Positions 26,760 through 35,861 of a stretch of 64,000 nt of DNA are shown here, in pieces. The notes beneath the pieces were generated by a model. That model was given only the letters and a program-made list of their open reading frames with translations, was not told the DNA's origin and did no database searches. The position numbers and the translations under genes are program-made. Within the stretch, counting starts at the first letter, position 1, and each line of letters starts with the position of its first letter. Source of the stretch: Amycolatopsis mediterranei (GTDB lineage Bacteria; Actinomycetota; Actinomycetes; Mycobacteriales; Pseudonocardiaceae); assembly GCF_026017845.1 (NCBI RefSeq), contig NZ_CP100416.1, positions 4,767,608 through 4,831,607 on the forward strand, given 5' to 3'.

Positions 26760-28385
26760 ATGGCGAACAGGGCGGCGCGCGGCGACGAGGCCGACTACGT
26801 CGTCGTCGGGTCGGGGAGCTCGGGCGCGGCGATCGCGGGCCGGCTCGCCCAGGCCGGGGCCAGCGTGATCGTCCTGGAAGCCGGGACGAGCGATGCGCAG
26901 CTGCTCATCAAGAAACCCGGGCTCGTCGGGCCGATGCACGCCGTGCCGCAGCTCAAGAAGCCGCTCGACTGGGGCTACTACGGCATTCCGCAGAAACACG
27001 TTCTCGATCGGCGGATGCCGGTGCCGCGCGGCCGGGTCGTCGGCGGCTCGAGCTCCATCAACGGCATGGTCTACGTCCGCGGCAACCGCGCCAACTTCGA
27101 CTCCTGGGCCGCCGAAGGCAACACCGGCTGGGACGCCGACAGCGTCAACGCGGCCTACAAGCGCATGGAGGACTTCGAAGACGGCGAGAACGCCTTCCGC
27201 GGCGCGGGCGGGCCGATCCGGGTCACCCGCGCGAAGAACCCTCAGGAAGGCTCGCTGCAGTTCGTCGACGCCACCGCCGACGCGCTCGGCTGCAAGATCC
27301 TCGACGACTACAACGCCGAGTCCCAAGAAGGCGTCAGCCGGATGCAGCAGAACGCCGCCGACGGCCTGCGCTACAGCGCCTCGCGCGGCTACCTCCACCA
27401 CGCGCCCCCGAACTTGCAGCTGCAGTCCGGGGTGCTGGTCGAGAAGGTGCTCATCGAGAACGGCCGCGCCGTCGGCGTCGAGGTCGTCGACGGGCGCCGC
27501 CGGCGCACCATCCGGGCCGGCAAGGAGGTCATCCTCTCCGCCGGCGTCATCGGCTCCGCGCAGCTGCTCATGCTCTCCGGCATCGGCCACGCCGAGCACC
27601 TCAAGGAACACGGCATCGACGTCGTCGCCGACCTGCCCGTCGGCGACAACATGCACGACCACATGTTCCACGCCCTCACATTCCACGTGACCACCAGCAA
27701 GAACAAGGGCACGGCGCCGTACTTCGCCCGCGGGCTGGCCCGGGAGCTGCTGCGCCCCGGCACCACGTTCCTGGCGAACTCGGTCTTCGAGGCGGTCGCG
27801 TTCCTGCGGACCTCGCAGGCCGGGGCGATCCCCGACTTGCAGCTGCACCTCCTGCCGTGGGCCTACGTCTCGCCCAACCAGGACGCGCCGATCCGGCACG
27901 ACGTCGACAAGCGCCCGGCGCTCACCGTGCTGACGACGCTCATCTACCCCAAGAGCCGCGGCACGCTGCGCCTCGCCTCGGCCGATCCCGCAGCGGCCCC
28001 GGTCATCGACTTCCAGTACCTGTCCGATCCGGCCGACCTCGAGCTGCTCGGCGAAGGCTCGGAAATGGTGCGCGAGATCTTCGCGTCCAAGGCGTTCAAG
28101 GGCGCGGTCAAGGAAGAGATCCACCCGGGCAAGGACCTCACGGGCCAGCAGCTGCGCGACGCCATCCTCAACCGTGCGACGTCGGTCTACCACGGTGTCG
28201 GCACCTGCCGGATGGGTGTCGACGAGCTCGCCGTCGTCGGCCCCGACCTGCGCGTGCGCGGGGTCGAGGGCCTGCGGGTCTGCGACGCTTCGATCATGCC
28301 GTCGATCACCGGCGGCAACACCAACGCGCCCTGCATCATGATCGGGGAAATGGGCGCCCAGCTCGTCCTCGGGAGCCGGTCATGA
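26760..28385 (+). CDS. GMC-family FAD-dependent alcohol oxidoreductase
   Basis: A 541-residue glucose-methanol-choline oxidoreductase that oxidises an alcohol to an aldehyde. The N-terminal FAD motif VVVGSGSSGAAIAGRLAQAG is followed by VLEAG, the GMC signature region RGRVVGGSSSINGMVYVRGN and the C-terminal catalytic-histidine segment VYHGVGTCRMG, with SIMPSITGGNTNAPCIMIGE closing the fold. The ATG at 26760 has a GGAG site 5 bases upstream. Its stop overlaps the start of the aldehyde dehydrogenase gene (ATGA), so the two enzymes likely form a two-step alcohol-to-acid pathway. The KstR-like site hints at a steroid or other lipid-derived alcohol, which is inference. Confidence 0.92.
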   Translation: MANRAARGDEADYVVVGSGSSGAAIAGRLAQAGASVIVLEAGTSDAQLLIKKPGLVGPMHAVPQLKKPLDWGYYGIPQKHVLDRRMPVPRGRVVGGSSSINGMVYVRGNRANFDSWAAEGNTGWDADSVNAAYKRMEDFEDGENAFRGAGGPIRVTRAKNPQEGSLQFVDATADALGCKILDDYNAESQEGVSRMQQNAADGLRYSASRGYLHHAPPNLQLQSGVLVEKVLIENGRAVGVEVVDGRRRRTIRAGKEVILSAGVIGSAQLLMLSGIGHAEHLKEHGIDVVADLPVGDNMHDHMFHALTFHVTTSKNKGTAPYFARGLARELLRPGTTFLANSVFEAVAFLRTSQAGAIPDLQLHLLPWAYVSPNQDAPIRHDVDKRPALTVLTTLIYPKSRGTLRLASADPAAAPVIDFQYLSDPADLELLGEGSEMVREIFASKAFKGAVKEEIHPGKDLTGQQLRDAILNRATSVYHGVGTCRMGVDELAVVGPDLRVRGVEGLRVCDASIMPSITGGNTNAPCIMIGEMGAQLVLGSRS

Positions 28386-29956
28386 CGCTCACCCCGCTCG
28401 AACTCACCCGTCCGGCGTCGGTCACCGACGCCTTCCTGGAGCAGCTCGTGGCCCGGGTGCCCGGCTCGTCCGGCGCGACCTGGAAGCTCACCGAGGTCTA
28501 CACCGGCGACGTGCTCGTCGAGCTGCCGCAGTCGCCGCCCGAGGACATCGAGCGGGCGTTCGCCGTCGCGCGCGAGGCCCAGCGGAAGTGGGCGGCCACG
28601 CCGGTGAAGGAGCGGCTGGCGGTGTTCCGGCGGGCGCACGCGCTGTTCGTCGAGCACGCGCGGACCGTCGCCGACCTCATCCAGGTCGAGAGCGGCAAGA
28701 ACCGGCGGATGGCGATCGAAGAGACCTGCGACCCGCCGATGGTGATGAGCCACTACCTGAAGCGGGCCGCGAAGCTGCTGGCGCCGACGAAGCGCGGCGG
28801 CCCGGTCCCGATGCTGACGACGTCGACCGAAGTCCGGCTGCCCAAGGGGGTCGTCGGGATCATCGCGCCGTGGAACTTCCCGTTCGCCACCGGGGTTTCC
28901 GACGCGATCCCGGCGTTGATGGCCGGCAACGCGGTGGTGCTGAAGCCCGACAACAAGACCGCGCTGTCGCCGCTCTACGGCGTCCGGCTGCTGGAGCAGG
29001 CGGGGCTGCCGGAAGGGCTGTTCCAGGTGGTGTGCGGCGAGGGCCCGGACGTCGGCCCCACGCTGATCGACCACGCCGACTACGTGATGTTCACCGGTTC
29101 CACGGCGACCGGCCGGGTGATCGGCGAGCGCGCGGGCCGCAACCTCATCGGCTGCTGCCTCGAGCTCGGCGGGAAGAACCCGATGATCGTGCTGGAAGAC
29201 GCCGATTTTGCCGAGGCCGTCCAGGGTGCGATCTTCGGCGCGTTCGGCAACACCGGTCAGATCTGCATGCACATCGAGCGGATCTACCTGCCGGAATCCC
29301 GGTACGAGGAGTTCAAGACGGCGTTCGTGGCGGCGGCCTCGGCCCTCGACGTCCGCGCGGCGTACGACTTCGGCCCCGACATGGGTTCGCTGGTCTCGGT
29401 CGACCACATGCGCCGCGTCAAGTCCCATGTGGACGATGCGGTCGCCAAGGGCGCCACCGTTCTCTGCGGCGGCAAGCCCCGACCCGACCTCGGCCCGGCG
29501 TTCTTCGAGCCGACGATCCTCGAGGGCGTCACGCCGGACATGCTCTGCGGCGTGACCGAGACGTTCGGCCCGGTGGTGGCGCTGCACAAGTACCGCACCG
29601 TCGACGAAGCGGTGGCGCTGGCCAACGACACGGACTACGGCCTCAACGCCTCGGTCTGGAGCACCGACGTCACCGCGGCGCGCGCGGTGGCGGCCCGGAT
29701 CGAGTCCGGCAACGTGAACGTGAACGACATCCTCGCGACCGCGTACGCGGCCAAGGGAACGCCGTCGGGCGGGGTGAAGAACTCCGGCGTCGGCGCCCGG
29801 CACGGCGATCAGGGGCTGCTGAAGTACACGGACGTGCAGAACCTGGCCGTGCTGAAGAAGCAGGTGATGGGGCCGCGGCCGGGGCAGGGGTACGAGAAGT
29901 ACGTCGAGAGCATGCTTTCCGGGCTGAAGCTGATGCGGAAGCTGCGGATCCGGTAG
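28382..29956 (+). CDS. NAD(P)-dependent aldehyde dehydrogenase, GabD2-like
   Basis: A 524-residue aldehyde dehydrogenase resembling mycobacterial GabD2 (succinic semialdehyde dehydrogenase class). Cofactor motif GIIAPWNFPF, the Rossmann loop FTGSTATGR, the general-base Glu in LELGGKNPM and the nucleophile Cys in FGNTGQICMHIER are all present. Length is slightly above the usual ~500 residues because of a C-terminal extension (GPRPGQGYEKYVESMLSGLK). It is translated from an ATGA overlap with the GMC oxidoreductase gene, so its physiological substrate is probably the aldehyde that enzyme makes. Convergent with the PLD gene three bases away. Confidence 0.92.
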   Translation: MTLTPLELTRPASVTDAFLEQLVARVPGSSGATWKLTEVYTGDVLVELPQSPPEDIERAFAVAREAQRKWAATPVKERLAVFRRAHALFVEHARTVADLIQVESGKNRRMAIEETCDPPMVMSHYLKRAAKLLAPTKRGGPVPMLTTSTEVRLPKGVVGIIAPWNFPFATGVSDAIPALMAGNAVVLKPDNKTALSPLYGVRLLEQAGLPEGLFQVVCGEGPDVGPTLIDHADYVMFTGSTATGRVIGERAGRNLIGCCLELGGKNPMIVLEDADFAEAVQGAIFGAFGNTGQICMHIERIYLPESRYEEFKTAFVAAASALDVRAAYDFGPDMGSLVSVDHMRRVKSHVDDAVAKGATVLCGGKPRPDLGPAFFEPTILEGVTPDMLCGVTETFGPVVALHKYRTVDEAVALANDTDYGLNASVWSTDVTAARAVAARIESGNVNVNDILATAYAAKGTPSGGVKNSGVGARHGDQGLLKYTDVQNLAVLKKQVMGPRPGQGYEKYVESMLSGLKLMRKLRIR

Positions 29957-29959
29957 CGC

Positions 29960-31417
29960 TCAGCCGTCCACGAGCAGCCCCCGCAACGGCCCCTGGAGCC
30001 GGGCCGCCCGGCGCGAGGCGCCCGGCAGCAGCACCAGCCGGTGGGTCCGCCGCTCACCCCGGCGTTCCCGCTCGGCCTGCTCCTCGGCCAGCGGCCGCCA
30101 CAGGTTGTCCACGATGTCCGCCGGGTCCCGGTCTGCCAGCTCCGCCACCGGATGCCCGAGGTGCTCGGCCCACAACCGCAGCCGGGTGGCCCGGACCACC
30201 TCCGGGTCGTCGGTCGCGATGTTCACCTCGGTGTCGTTGAACAGCGAATGCTCGTTCAGGTTCGCCGAGCCCACGGTGAGCCACGAGTCGTCCACGATGC
30301 CGAGCTTCGCGTGGACGTACACCGGGGCGGCCGAACCGCCGTCGTGGGCGCTGATCGTCGTGGCCAGCAGGCGGTGGTGGCCGTCGTCGGCGTCGAGCAG
30401 CCGGCCCAGCTGGCCGCGCGTGGTGTCCGAGCCGTTGCTCGGCTTGCGCGGCAGCAGCAGGACCACGCGGAACGCCTCGTGCGGCGGGTTCAGCAGCTTG
30501 TCGAGCAGCACCTCGGCGATCTCCGGCGACCACAGGAACTGGTTCTCCAGGTAGATCAGCCGCTGCGCCGAGCGCAGCGCGCGCAGGTAGCCGTCGAGGA
30601 CGGTGAACTCGCCCTTCGGCAGGAAGTCGTAGGTGTCGTTCGGCACCGTCCGCAGGAGCTGGACGCGGCTGCCGCCGACCGGGTCCGGCACCGTGGGCGC
30701 CGGCAGGTCCTCGCCCGCCACCTCGGTCCACCGCCGGCGGAAGTGATCGGCGACGTCGGCGACCACCGGGCCGTCGAGCCGGGCCATCAGGTCGTGCCAC
30801 CCGATCGGCCGCGGCGGGTGGTCCGGGCTGTCGTGCCGGTCGCCCTCCAGCGCGGTGAGGTCCACCCCGCCGACGAACGCGACGGCGTCGTCGACGATCA
30901 CCAGCTTCTCGTGGTGGCAGTGCAGGGTCCGCTCGCGGGCGTCCAGCACGCAGCGCACGTCGGTGCCCTCGGTGAACTTCCGCCGTTCGGACCGCGCCAG
31001 CTTCCGCGACGGCTGGAACGCGGGAAAGGGCGGCCCCGCCCACAGCAGCACCCGCACCTCGACCCCCCGCCCGGCGACCTCGGCCAGCAGTTCACGCAGG
31101 GTGGGCGAGCCGGGCTCCCGCGTCAGCCGGAAGTCGGCGCTGGCGTGCCAGTTGGCGATGTGCACGTACGACTTCGCCCCCCGGATGGCCTCGGCGACGG
31201 CCGGCAGCGACTCTTCGCCGTCGATCAGCACCTCGACGCGGTTGCCGTCGCGCACCGGAGCCCGGCCGCCGAGCGGGTCCTGCGCCCCGGCGGAGTCGAG
31301 AACGGCACCCCAGCCGAGCCCGCGCAGCCGCCGGCGGTGGTGAGCACACAGGACCCGCTCGAGCCCGTCGCCCACCCGCTCGTCCATCTTGTCCACGAAG
31401 GAGTTGAAGGTCTGCAC
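29960..31417 (-). CDS. Phospholipase D-family protein with two HKD motifs
   Basis: A 485-residue cytosolic PLD-superfamily enzyme related to cardiolipin synthases. HKD motif 1 is His169-Lys171-Asp176 (HHEKLVIVDD) and HKD motif 2 is His369-Lys371-Asp376 (VHAKLGIVDDSWLTVGSAN), both with the trailing G-G/GSAN. No membrane helices are visible, unlike classical cardiolipin synthases, so lipid, phosphodiester or nuclease substrates all remain possible. The GTG at 31417 lacks a strong ribosome-binding site. It is divergent from the NACHT-LRR gene with 74 bases between, so the two may share regulation. Confidence 0.85.
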   Translation of the reverse strand: MQTFNSFVDKMDERVGDGLERVLCAHHRRRLRGLGWGAVLDSAGAQDPLGGRAPVRDGNRVEVLIDGEESLPAVAEAIRGAKSYVHIANWHASADFRLTREPGSPTLRELLAEVAGRGVEVRVLLWAGPPFPAFQPSRKLARSERRKFTEGTDVRCVLDARERTLHCHHEKLVIVDDAVAFVGGVDLTALEGDRHDSPDHPPRPIGWHDLMARLDGPVVADVADHFRRRWTEVAGEDLPAPTVPDPVGGSRVQLLRTVPNDTYDFLPKGEFTVLDGYLRALRSAQRLIYLENQFLWSPEIAEVLLDKLLNPPHEAFRVVLLLPRKPSNGSDTTRGQLGRLLDADDGHHRLLATTISAHDGGSAAPVYVHAKLGIVDDSWLTVGSANLNEHSLFNDTEVNIATDDPEVVRATRLRLWAEHLGHPVAELADRDPADIVDNLWRPLAEEQAERERRGERRTHRLVLLPGASRRAARLQGPLRGLLVDG

Positions 31418-31491
31418 CCGCCCATATCACTACAGATCGGCCCGGCCCGCCGTGCAGTAACGGTGCGTGAGGCGATCGCGACTCGACCTGC

Positions 31492-34400
31492 ATGGAGCCT
31501 TTGGTGCTGAAGGTGGGCACGGCGGTCGTGAACTCGGCCGTGAAGTCCTGGCTCACCAGCCGCAAGAGTGAGCTCGAACGGCAGAGTTCGCTGGCGGAGC
31601 TGGTGCAGGTCCGGATGGGCGGCGGCTTTTCCCGCAGGCGCTTCGACCGGGAGATCGAGGCACTGGTCGACGTGGTGTCGGAGCGGCTGCTGCTGGTGTG
31701 CCGTCAGGAAGTCCCGGACCTCGACGACGGGGAGCGGTCCGCGGCGCTGGCCGAGGTCGCCGCCGCCTTCGAACGGGCGAACCTGGCCGACGCCGACTTG
31801 TTCGAGGTCGACGTCGACGCGGCCAAGCTCGCCGCCCGCCTTCGCGCCACCCTGCCGGCCGCGGCGGAACGCGCCGGTCTCGGCGAGGCCGGTACGTGGT
31901 TCCACCGCCGGGTCCTCGAAGAGTGCTGCGGCTACTACGTCCGCCTCGTCGTGCACTTGACTCCGTTCGCGGCCAGGGCCGGTGCGGAGCTGCTCGGCCG
32001 GGTCTCGGGGTTGGCCGAGCAGCTCGAACGAGTTCTCAACCGGCTGCCGGCGCCCTCCCTGATGGCTCCCGGCGGCACCGCGTCGGACACGGCCTTCCGT
32101 TCGCGGTACCTGCGCCAGATCAGCGAAACCCTGGACGACCTCGAGCTGTTCGGGGTGGATACCCGCAGCTACCGTCCCCGGACGACGTTGAGCGTGGCCT
32201 ACGTGAGCTTGACCGTCCGCGGCGCCGGCGCGGACCTGCGCGGACCGGCCCACGAGATGCTCTCGTGGCGGGCCGACGCGGGGCGCGGCCAGGACGGATC
32301 CGTGCGGGCCGAGCAAGCGCTGGCGACGTCCGCCCGCATCCTGATCCGCGGCGAAGCCGGTTCGGGCAAGTCGACCCTCCTGCGCTGGCTCGCGGTCAAC
32401 GCCGCGCGAGGGACGTTCCGCGACGAGCTGGCCGGCCTCAACGGGTACGTTCCGTTCCTGATCAAGTTGCGCAGCTACTCCGGCCGGCGGCTGCCCTCGC
32501 CCGAGGAGTTCCTCGACGGGACGGCGCAAGCCCTGACCGCCCTGATGCCGTCGGCCTACGTCCATCGCCAGCTCGCGTCGGGACGGGCGCTCGTCCTCGT
32601 CGACGGCGTCGACGAACTCACCGCCGACGAGCGAGGGGCGGTCCGGGCGTGGCTCAAAGACCTGTGCCAGGCCTTTCCCGAAAGCAGGCTCGTCCTCACG
32701 TCACGGCCGGCCGCGGCGGCCGAGACGTGGCTGAGCGCGGAAGGGTTCAGTTCCGCCTGGATCGAGCACATGAGCCAGGCCGACGTACGCGCCCTTGTCC
32801 GTCACTGGCACAAGGCGGTGCGCGATGCGGGAAGCATGCCGTGTGCCGAGGAGGATCTTCCCCGCTACGAGGGTGTCCTGCTCAGCCGCCTGGACGGCAA
32901 CGCCCACCTGAGGGCCCTCGCGACGACGCCGCTGTTGTGCGCCATGTTGTGCGCCCTGAACCTGGACCGTGCCTCGTTCCTCCCGCGCAACCGGCTCGAG
33001 CTCTACGTCACCGCGTTGTCCATGCTGCTGGAGCGGCGCGATGCCGAGCGGCGCGTCCCCGCTTCGCTGAAAATCGGTCACCAGGAAAGCCGCCAGCTGC
33101 TCCGGCACCTGGCCTGGCGCCTGTCGGTGAACGGCCGGTCCGAGTTGAGCAGGGAGGAGGCCCTCAGGCGCCTCGCCGAACGCCTCGCGACCGTGCCGAG
33201 GGTCGGCCACGACGCCGATCGCGTGCTCGAGCACCTCCTGCAGCGGAGCGGGATCGTCCGTGAGCCGACACCGGGCCGGATCGACTTCGTGCACCGCACG
33301 TTCCAGGAGTTCCTGACCGCGGAGGAGGCCGCGGACCAGGGGGATGTCGGCCTGCTGGTGCAAAACGCGCACCTGGACCAGTGGCGGGACATCGTCGTGA
33401 TGGCCGCGGGCCTGGCCAACGCGCCGCTGCGCGAACAACTGTTCACGGGCCTGTTCGACCGGGCCGACGCGGAACCGAGAACCCGGCGGAAGCTCCGGCT
33501 CCTCGCCGCGGCGGCGACGGAGTCCGCGCCGGCCCTGACGGTCGAGCTTGCCGAGCGCATGGAAAGTGCACTGGCCGCGCTGATCCCGCCTCGGGGGAAG
33601 GCCGAGGCCCGGTCCCTGGCCGCCGGCGGTGAAGTGCTGCTGCCCCGGCTCCTCGACACGCCCGCGGATCTATCGGAGGCCGCGGCCGCGGCCACCGTGC
33701 GGACCGCAGCGTTGATCAACGGCCCGGAAGCGTGGCCGGTGCTCGAGAAGTTCAGCGGCGACCCGAGGCCGGGTGTGCAAAGGGAGCTGATCGCGGCCTG
33801 GCGCTACTTCGATCCCGACGAGTACGCCGCACGCGTCCTCGCCGACGCGCCGTTGCTGGACGGGCACCTGCGGATCGAAGACCAGGCGCTCCTGCCTGCA
33901 GTACCCAAACTTCGCCGCCTGAGCGACCTGAACATCGCTCTCAGCGACATCGCGGACCTCGAAGTGCTCACGCGGTTGCCGTGCTTGCGTGATGCTCATC
34001 TGAGTGGTGGCTTCGAAGATCTTACTCCGCTGACGCGGTGCACCGACCTGGAATCGTTGTTTCTGGTGTCTCGTGGTGCGATCGATCCTCATCCGCTCCT
34101 TGGTGTCCCGAGCCTGAGACACCTGTACTTCTTGCCCGGGGTAGGGTCGCAAACAGACCTCGGGGTTTTTCAGCCCATGAAGAGTTTGGTCTCATTGGCC
34201 ATCAGTCGGCTCAACGAGGTGAACGACTTCTCCGCGCTCGGCGACCTGAGGGCACTGACCTCGTTGAATCTTTACCACTATCCTGACGGGGCAGACTTTG
34301 GCTTCCTTCGCAATTTGGCCGCTCTTCGATCGCTGGATATCGGGAGAACTCCCGAGGGGGTGGGGCTGGGCATCCAGGGCGGTTTGCGTCAACTGGCCAA

Positions 34401-34767
34401 GGTTGCCCCCGCGCTCGATTGGGTGGGATTTCTGGATGTTCGCCCACTCGGCGAACTCGGCGAACTCTCGCGCTTTCCCGCCTTGGAGAGGCTGTCCATC
34501 CGCCGCTGCCAAGTCGAAGACCTCACTCCGCTTTCCACCGTGAGAGGACTTCGAACTCTCGAGTTATTGGCGCCGGTCAACCCGAGCTGGTGGGCGCAGA
34601 TCGCCCGGATGAACCAGCTCGCCACCTTGGAGATCATTTCTTCTCCTGGTGGCCGAGGGGATATCGACCTCTCCGGACTGGGCGATGCCCGGCTGACCGT
34701 TCGGGCCTATCCCGACCGGCGCCGAATCGTCAACGCAGGCCCGGGAATCGAGGTGCGGCGGGGTTGA
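31492..34767 (+). CDS. NACHT-LRR STAND ATPase, candidate anti-phage protein
   Basis: A 1091-residue bacterial NOD-like receptor architecture. The N-terminal ~190 residues are helical and may be the effector/NNH-type domain. The NACHT ATPase has Walker A GEAGSGKST (287-295), Walker B LVLVDGVDEL (Asp371), the TSRP sensor segment and a winged-helix FVHRTFQEFLTAEEA motif. Residues ~800-1080 are leucine-rich repeats (for example LSDLNIALSDIADLEVLTRL). Related bacterial NACHT proteins protect against phage by sensing a phage product and killing the cell; that role here is inference. The LRR portion has visibly lower GC than the rest. No ribosome-binding site is obvious before the ATG. Confidence 0.9.
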   Translation: MEPLVLKVGTAVVNSAVKSWLTSRKSELERQSSLAELVQVRMGGGFSRRRFDREIEALVDVVSERLLLVCRQEVPDLDDGERSAALAEVAAAFERANLADADLFEVDVDAAKLAARLRATLPAAAERAGLGEAGTWFHRRVLEECCGYYVRLVVHLTPFAARAGAELLGRVSGLAEQLERVLNRLPAPSLMAPGGTASDTAFRSRYLRQISETLDDLELFGVDTRSYRPRTTLSVAYVSLTVRGAGADLRGPAHEMLSWRADAGRGQDGSVRAEQALATSARILIRGEAGSGKSTLLRWLAVNAARGTFRDELAGLNGYVPFLIKLRSYSGRRLPSPEEFLDGTAQALTALMPSAYVHRQLASGRALVLVDGVDELTADERGAVRAWLKDLCQAFPESRLVLTSRPAAAAETWLSAEGFSSAWIEHMSQADVRALVRHWHKAVRDAGSMPCAEEDLPRYEGVLLSRLDGNAHLRALATTPLLCAMLCALNLDRASFLPRNRLELYVTALSMLLERRDAERRVPASLKIGHQESRQLLRHLAWRLSVNGRSELSREEALRRLAERLATVPRVGHDADRVLEHLLQRSGIVREPTPGRIDFVHRTFQEFLTAEEAADQGDVGLLVQNAHLDQWRDIVVMAAGLANAPLREQLFTGLFDRADAEPRTRRKLRLLAAAATESAPALTVELAERMESALAALIPPRGKAEARSLAAGGEVLLPRLLDTPADLSEAAAAATVRTAALINGPEAWPVLEKFSGDPRPGVQRELIAAWRYFDPDEYAARVLADAPLLDGHLRIEDQALLPAVPKLRRLSDLNIALSDIADLEVLTRLPCLRDAHLSGGFEDLTPLTRCTDLESLFLVSRGAIDPHPLLGVPSLRHLYFLPGVGSQTDLGVFQPMKSLVSLAISRLNEVNDFSALGDLRALTSLNLYHYPDGADFGFLRNLAALRSLDIGRTPEGVGLGIQGGLRQLAKVAPALDWVGFLDVRPLGELGELSRFPALERLSIRRCQVEDLTPLSTVRGLRTLELLAPVNPSWWAQIARMNQLATLEIISSPGGRGDIDLSGLGDARLTVRAYPDRRRIVNAGPGIEVRRG

Positions 34768-34785
34768 AGCGCGGCCGCGCCTCCG

Positions 34786-35703
34786 TCAGAGGTCGAGCAC
34801 GAGCCGCGGCGAGCAGGCGCGCGACACACACAGCATCATCACCTCGTTCTCCAGCCGCTCATCCGCGGTCAGCACCGAGTCGCGGTGGTCCGGGGTCCCG
34901 CCGAGGACACCCGTCTCGCAGGTGCCGCACGTGCCCTCCCGGCACGACGACAGCACCGTCACCCCGGCTTCCTCGACCACCTCCAGGATCGACCGGTCCG
35001 CGGGCACCGGCAGCACCCGCCCCGACCCGGCCAGCTCGACCTCGAAGGCCGCCCGCGGACTTTCGTCCAACCGGGCGGTGAAGCGCTCGACGTGCAGGTC
35101 CGCCGGTTCGAGCGCCTCCACCGCGGCCAGCAGCGGTTCCGGGCCGCAGCAGTACACCGCCGTGCCGGGCTGGGCCGCGGCCAGCAGCGTCGGGAGGTCG
35201 AGCAGGCCGTGTTCGTCCTGGGGCCGGAACAAAACCCGGTCACCGTGGCGGGTCAGCTCCTCCGTGAACGCCATCGACGCGCGCGTCCGGCCGCCGTACA
35301 CGAGCTGCCAGTCGCGGCCGGCCGCGGTGACCTGGTCGAGCATCGGCAGGATCGGCGTGATGCCGATGCCACCCGCGATGAACAGGTAGCGCTCGGCGTC
35401 CACCAGCGTGAAGTGGTTGCGTGGCCCGTCCACCTGAAGAAGGTCCCCGTCGGCCAGCGAGTCGTGCACGTACGCCGAGCCGCCGCGGCCGTCGGCCTCC
35501 CGCAGCACCGCCACGACGTACGCCGACCTGTCCGCGGGATCGCCGCACAGCGAGTACTGCCGCGCGCCGCCCGGCAGCACCAGATCGATGTGCGCGCCCG
35601 GCTCCCACGGCGGCAGCAAACCCCCTCCAGGCGCGCGGAGCGTCAGCCGGACGACGCCGTCGGCGAGCTTTTCCTTGCGGTCCACCAGGAGTTCGAGGGT
35701 CAT
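34786..35703 (-). CDS. Rieske oxygenase reductase component, VanB-like
   Basis: A 305-residue flavin/2Fe-2S reductase that passes electrons from NADH to a Rieske oxygenase. The N-terminal flavin domain has RQYSLCGDP, the NAD domain has LFIAGGIGITPILPML and VYCCGPEPLL, and the C-terminal plant-type ferredoxin has CREGTCGTCETG followed by the fourth Cys in MMLCVSRA. The ATG at 35703 shares one base with the stop of the 52-residue gene before it, and with the oxygenase gene they form a three-gene unit. The longer in-frame start upstream lies within that small gene and is rejected. Confidence 0.93.
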   Translation of the reverse strand: MTLELLVDRKEKLADGVVRLTLRAPGGGLLPPWEPGAHIDLVLPGGARQYSLCGDPADRSAYVVAVLREADGRGGSAYVHDSLADGDLLQVDGPRNHFTLVDAERYLFIAGGIGITPILPMLDQVTAAGRDWQLVYGGRTRASMAFTEELTRHGDRVLFRPQDEHGLLDLPTLLAAAQPGTAVYCCGPEPLLAAVEALEPADLHVERFTARLDESPRAAFEVELAGSGRVLPVPADRSILEVVEEAGVTVLSSCREGTCGTCETGVLGGTPDHRDSVLTADERLENEVMMLCVSRACSPRLVLDL

Positions 35704-35861
35704 CAGTGTCCTTCGGGGTGGGCGAGCAGCCAGTCCCACAGCTGCACGGGGTCTTCGAACTCGCGCTCGGCGCCGCAGTGGCAGACCGCGCGCAACCGGT
35801 CGGTGCCGAGCACCCAGTGGATCCGGTAGACGCGGTCGCCGCTGAGCATCGGCTGGTTCAC
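35703..35861 (-). CDS. Small 52-residue CxC protein between Rieske oxygenase and reductase
   Basis: A 52-residue protein that starts at a GTG overlapping the oxygenase stop (GTGA, 35858-35861) and ends in a TGATG overlap with the reductase gene. Such tight coupling on both sides argues strongly that it is translated. It contains Cys27-His28-Cys29 (AVCHCGAE), His15 and two C-terminal histidines, with a conserved-looking hydrophobic core (FEDPVQLWDWLLAHPEGH). A metal-binding or redox/assembly role beside the oxygenase is possible but not demonstrated; I do not recognise a family. Confidence 0.7.
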   Translation of the reverse strand: MNQPMLSGDRVYRIHWVLGTDRLRAVCHCGAEREFEDPVQLWDWLLAHPEGH

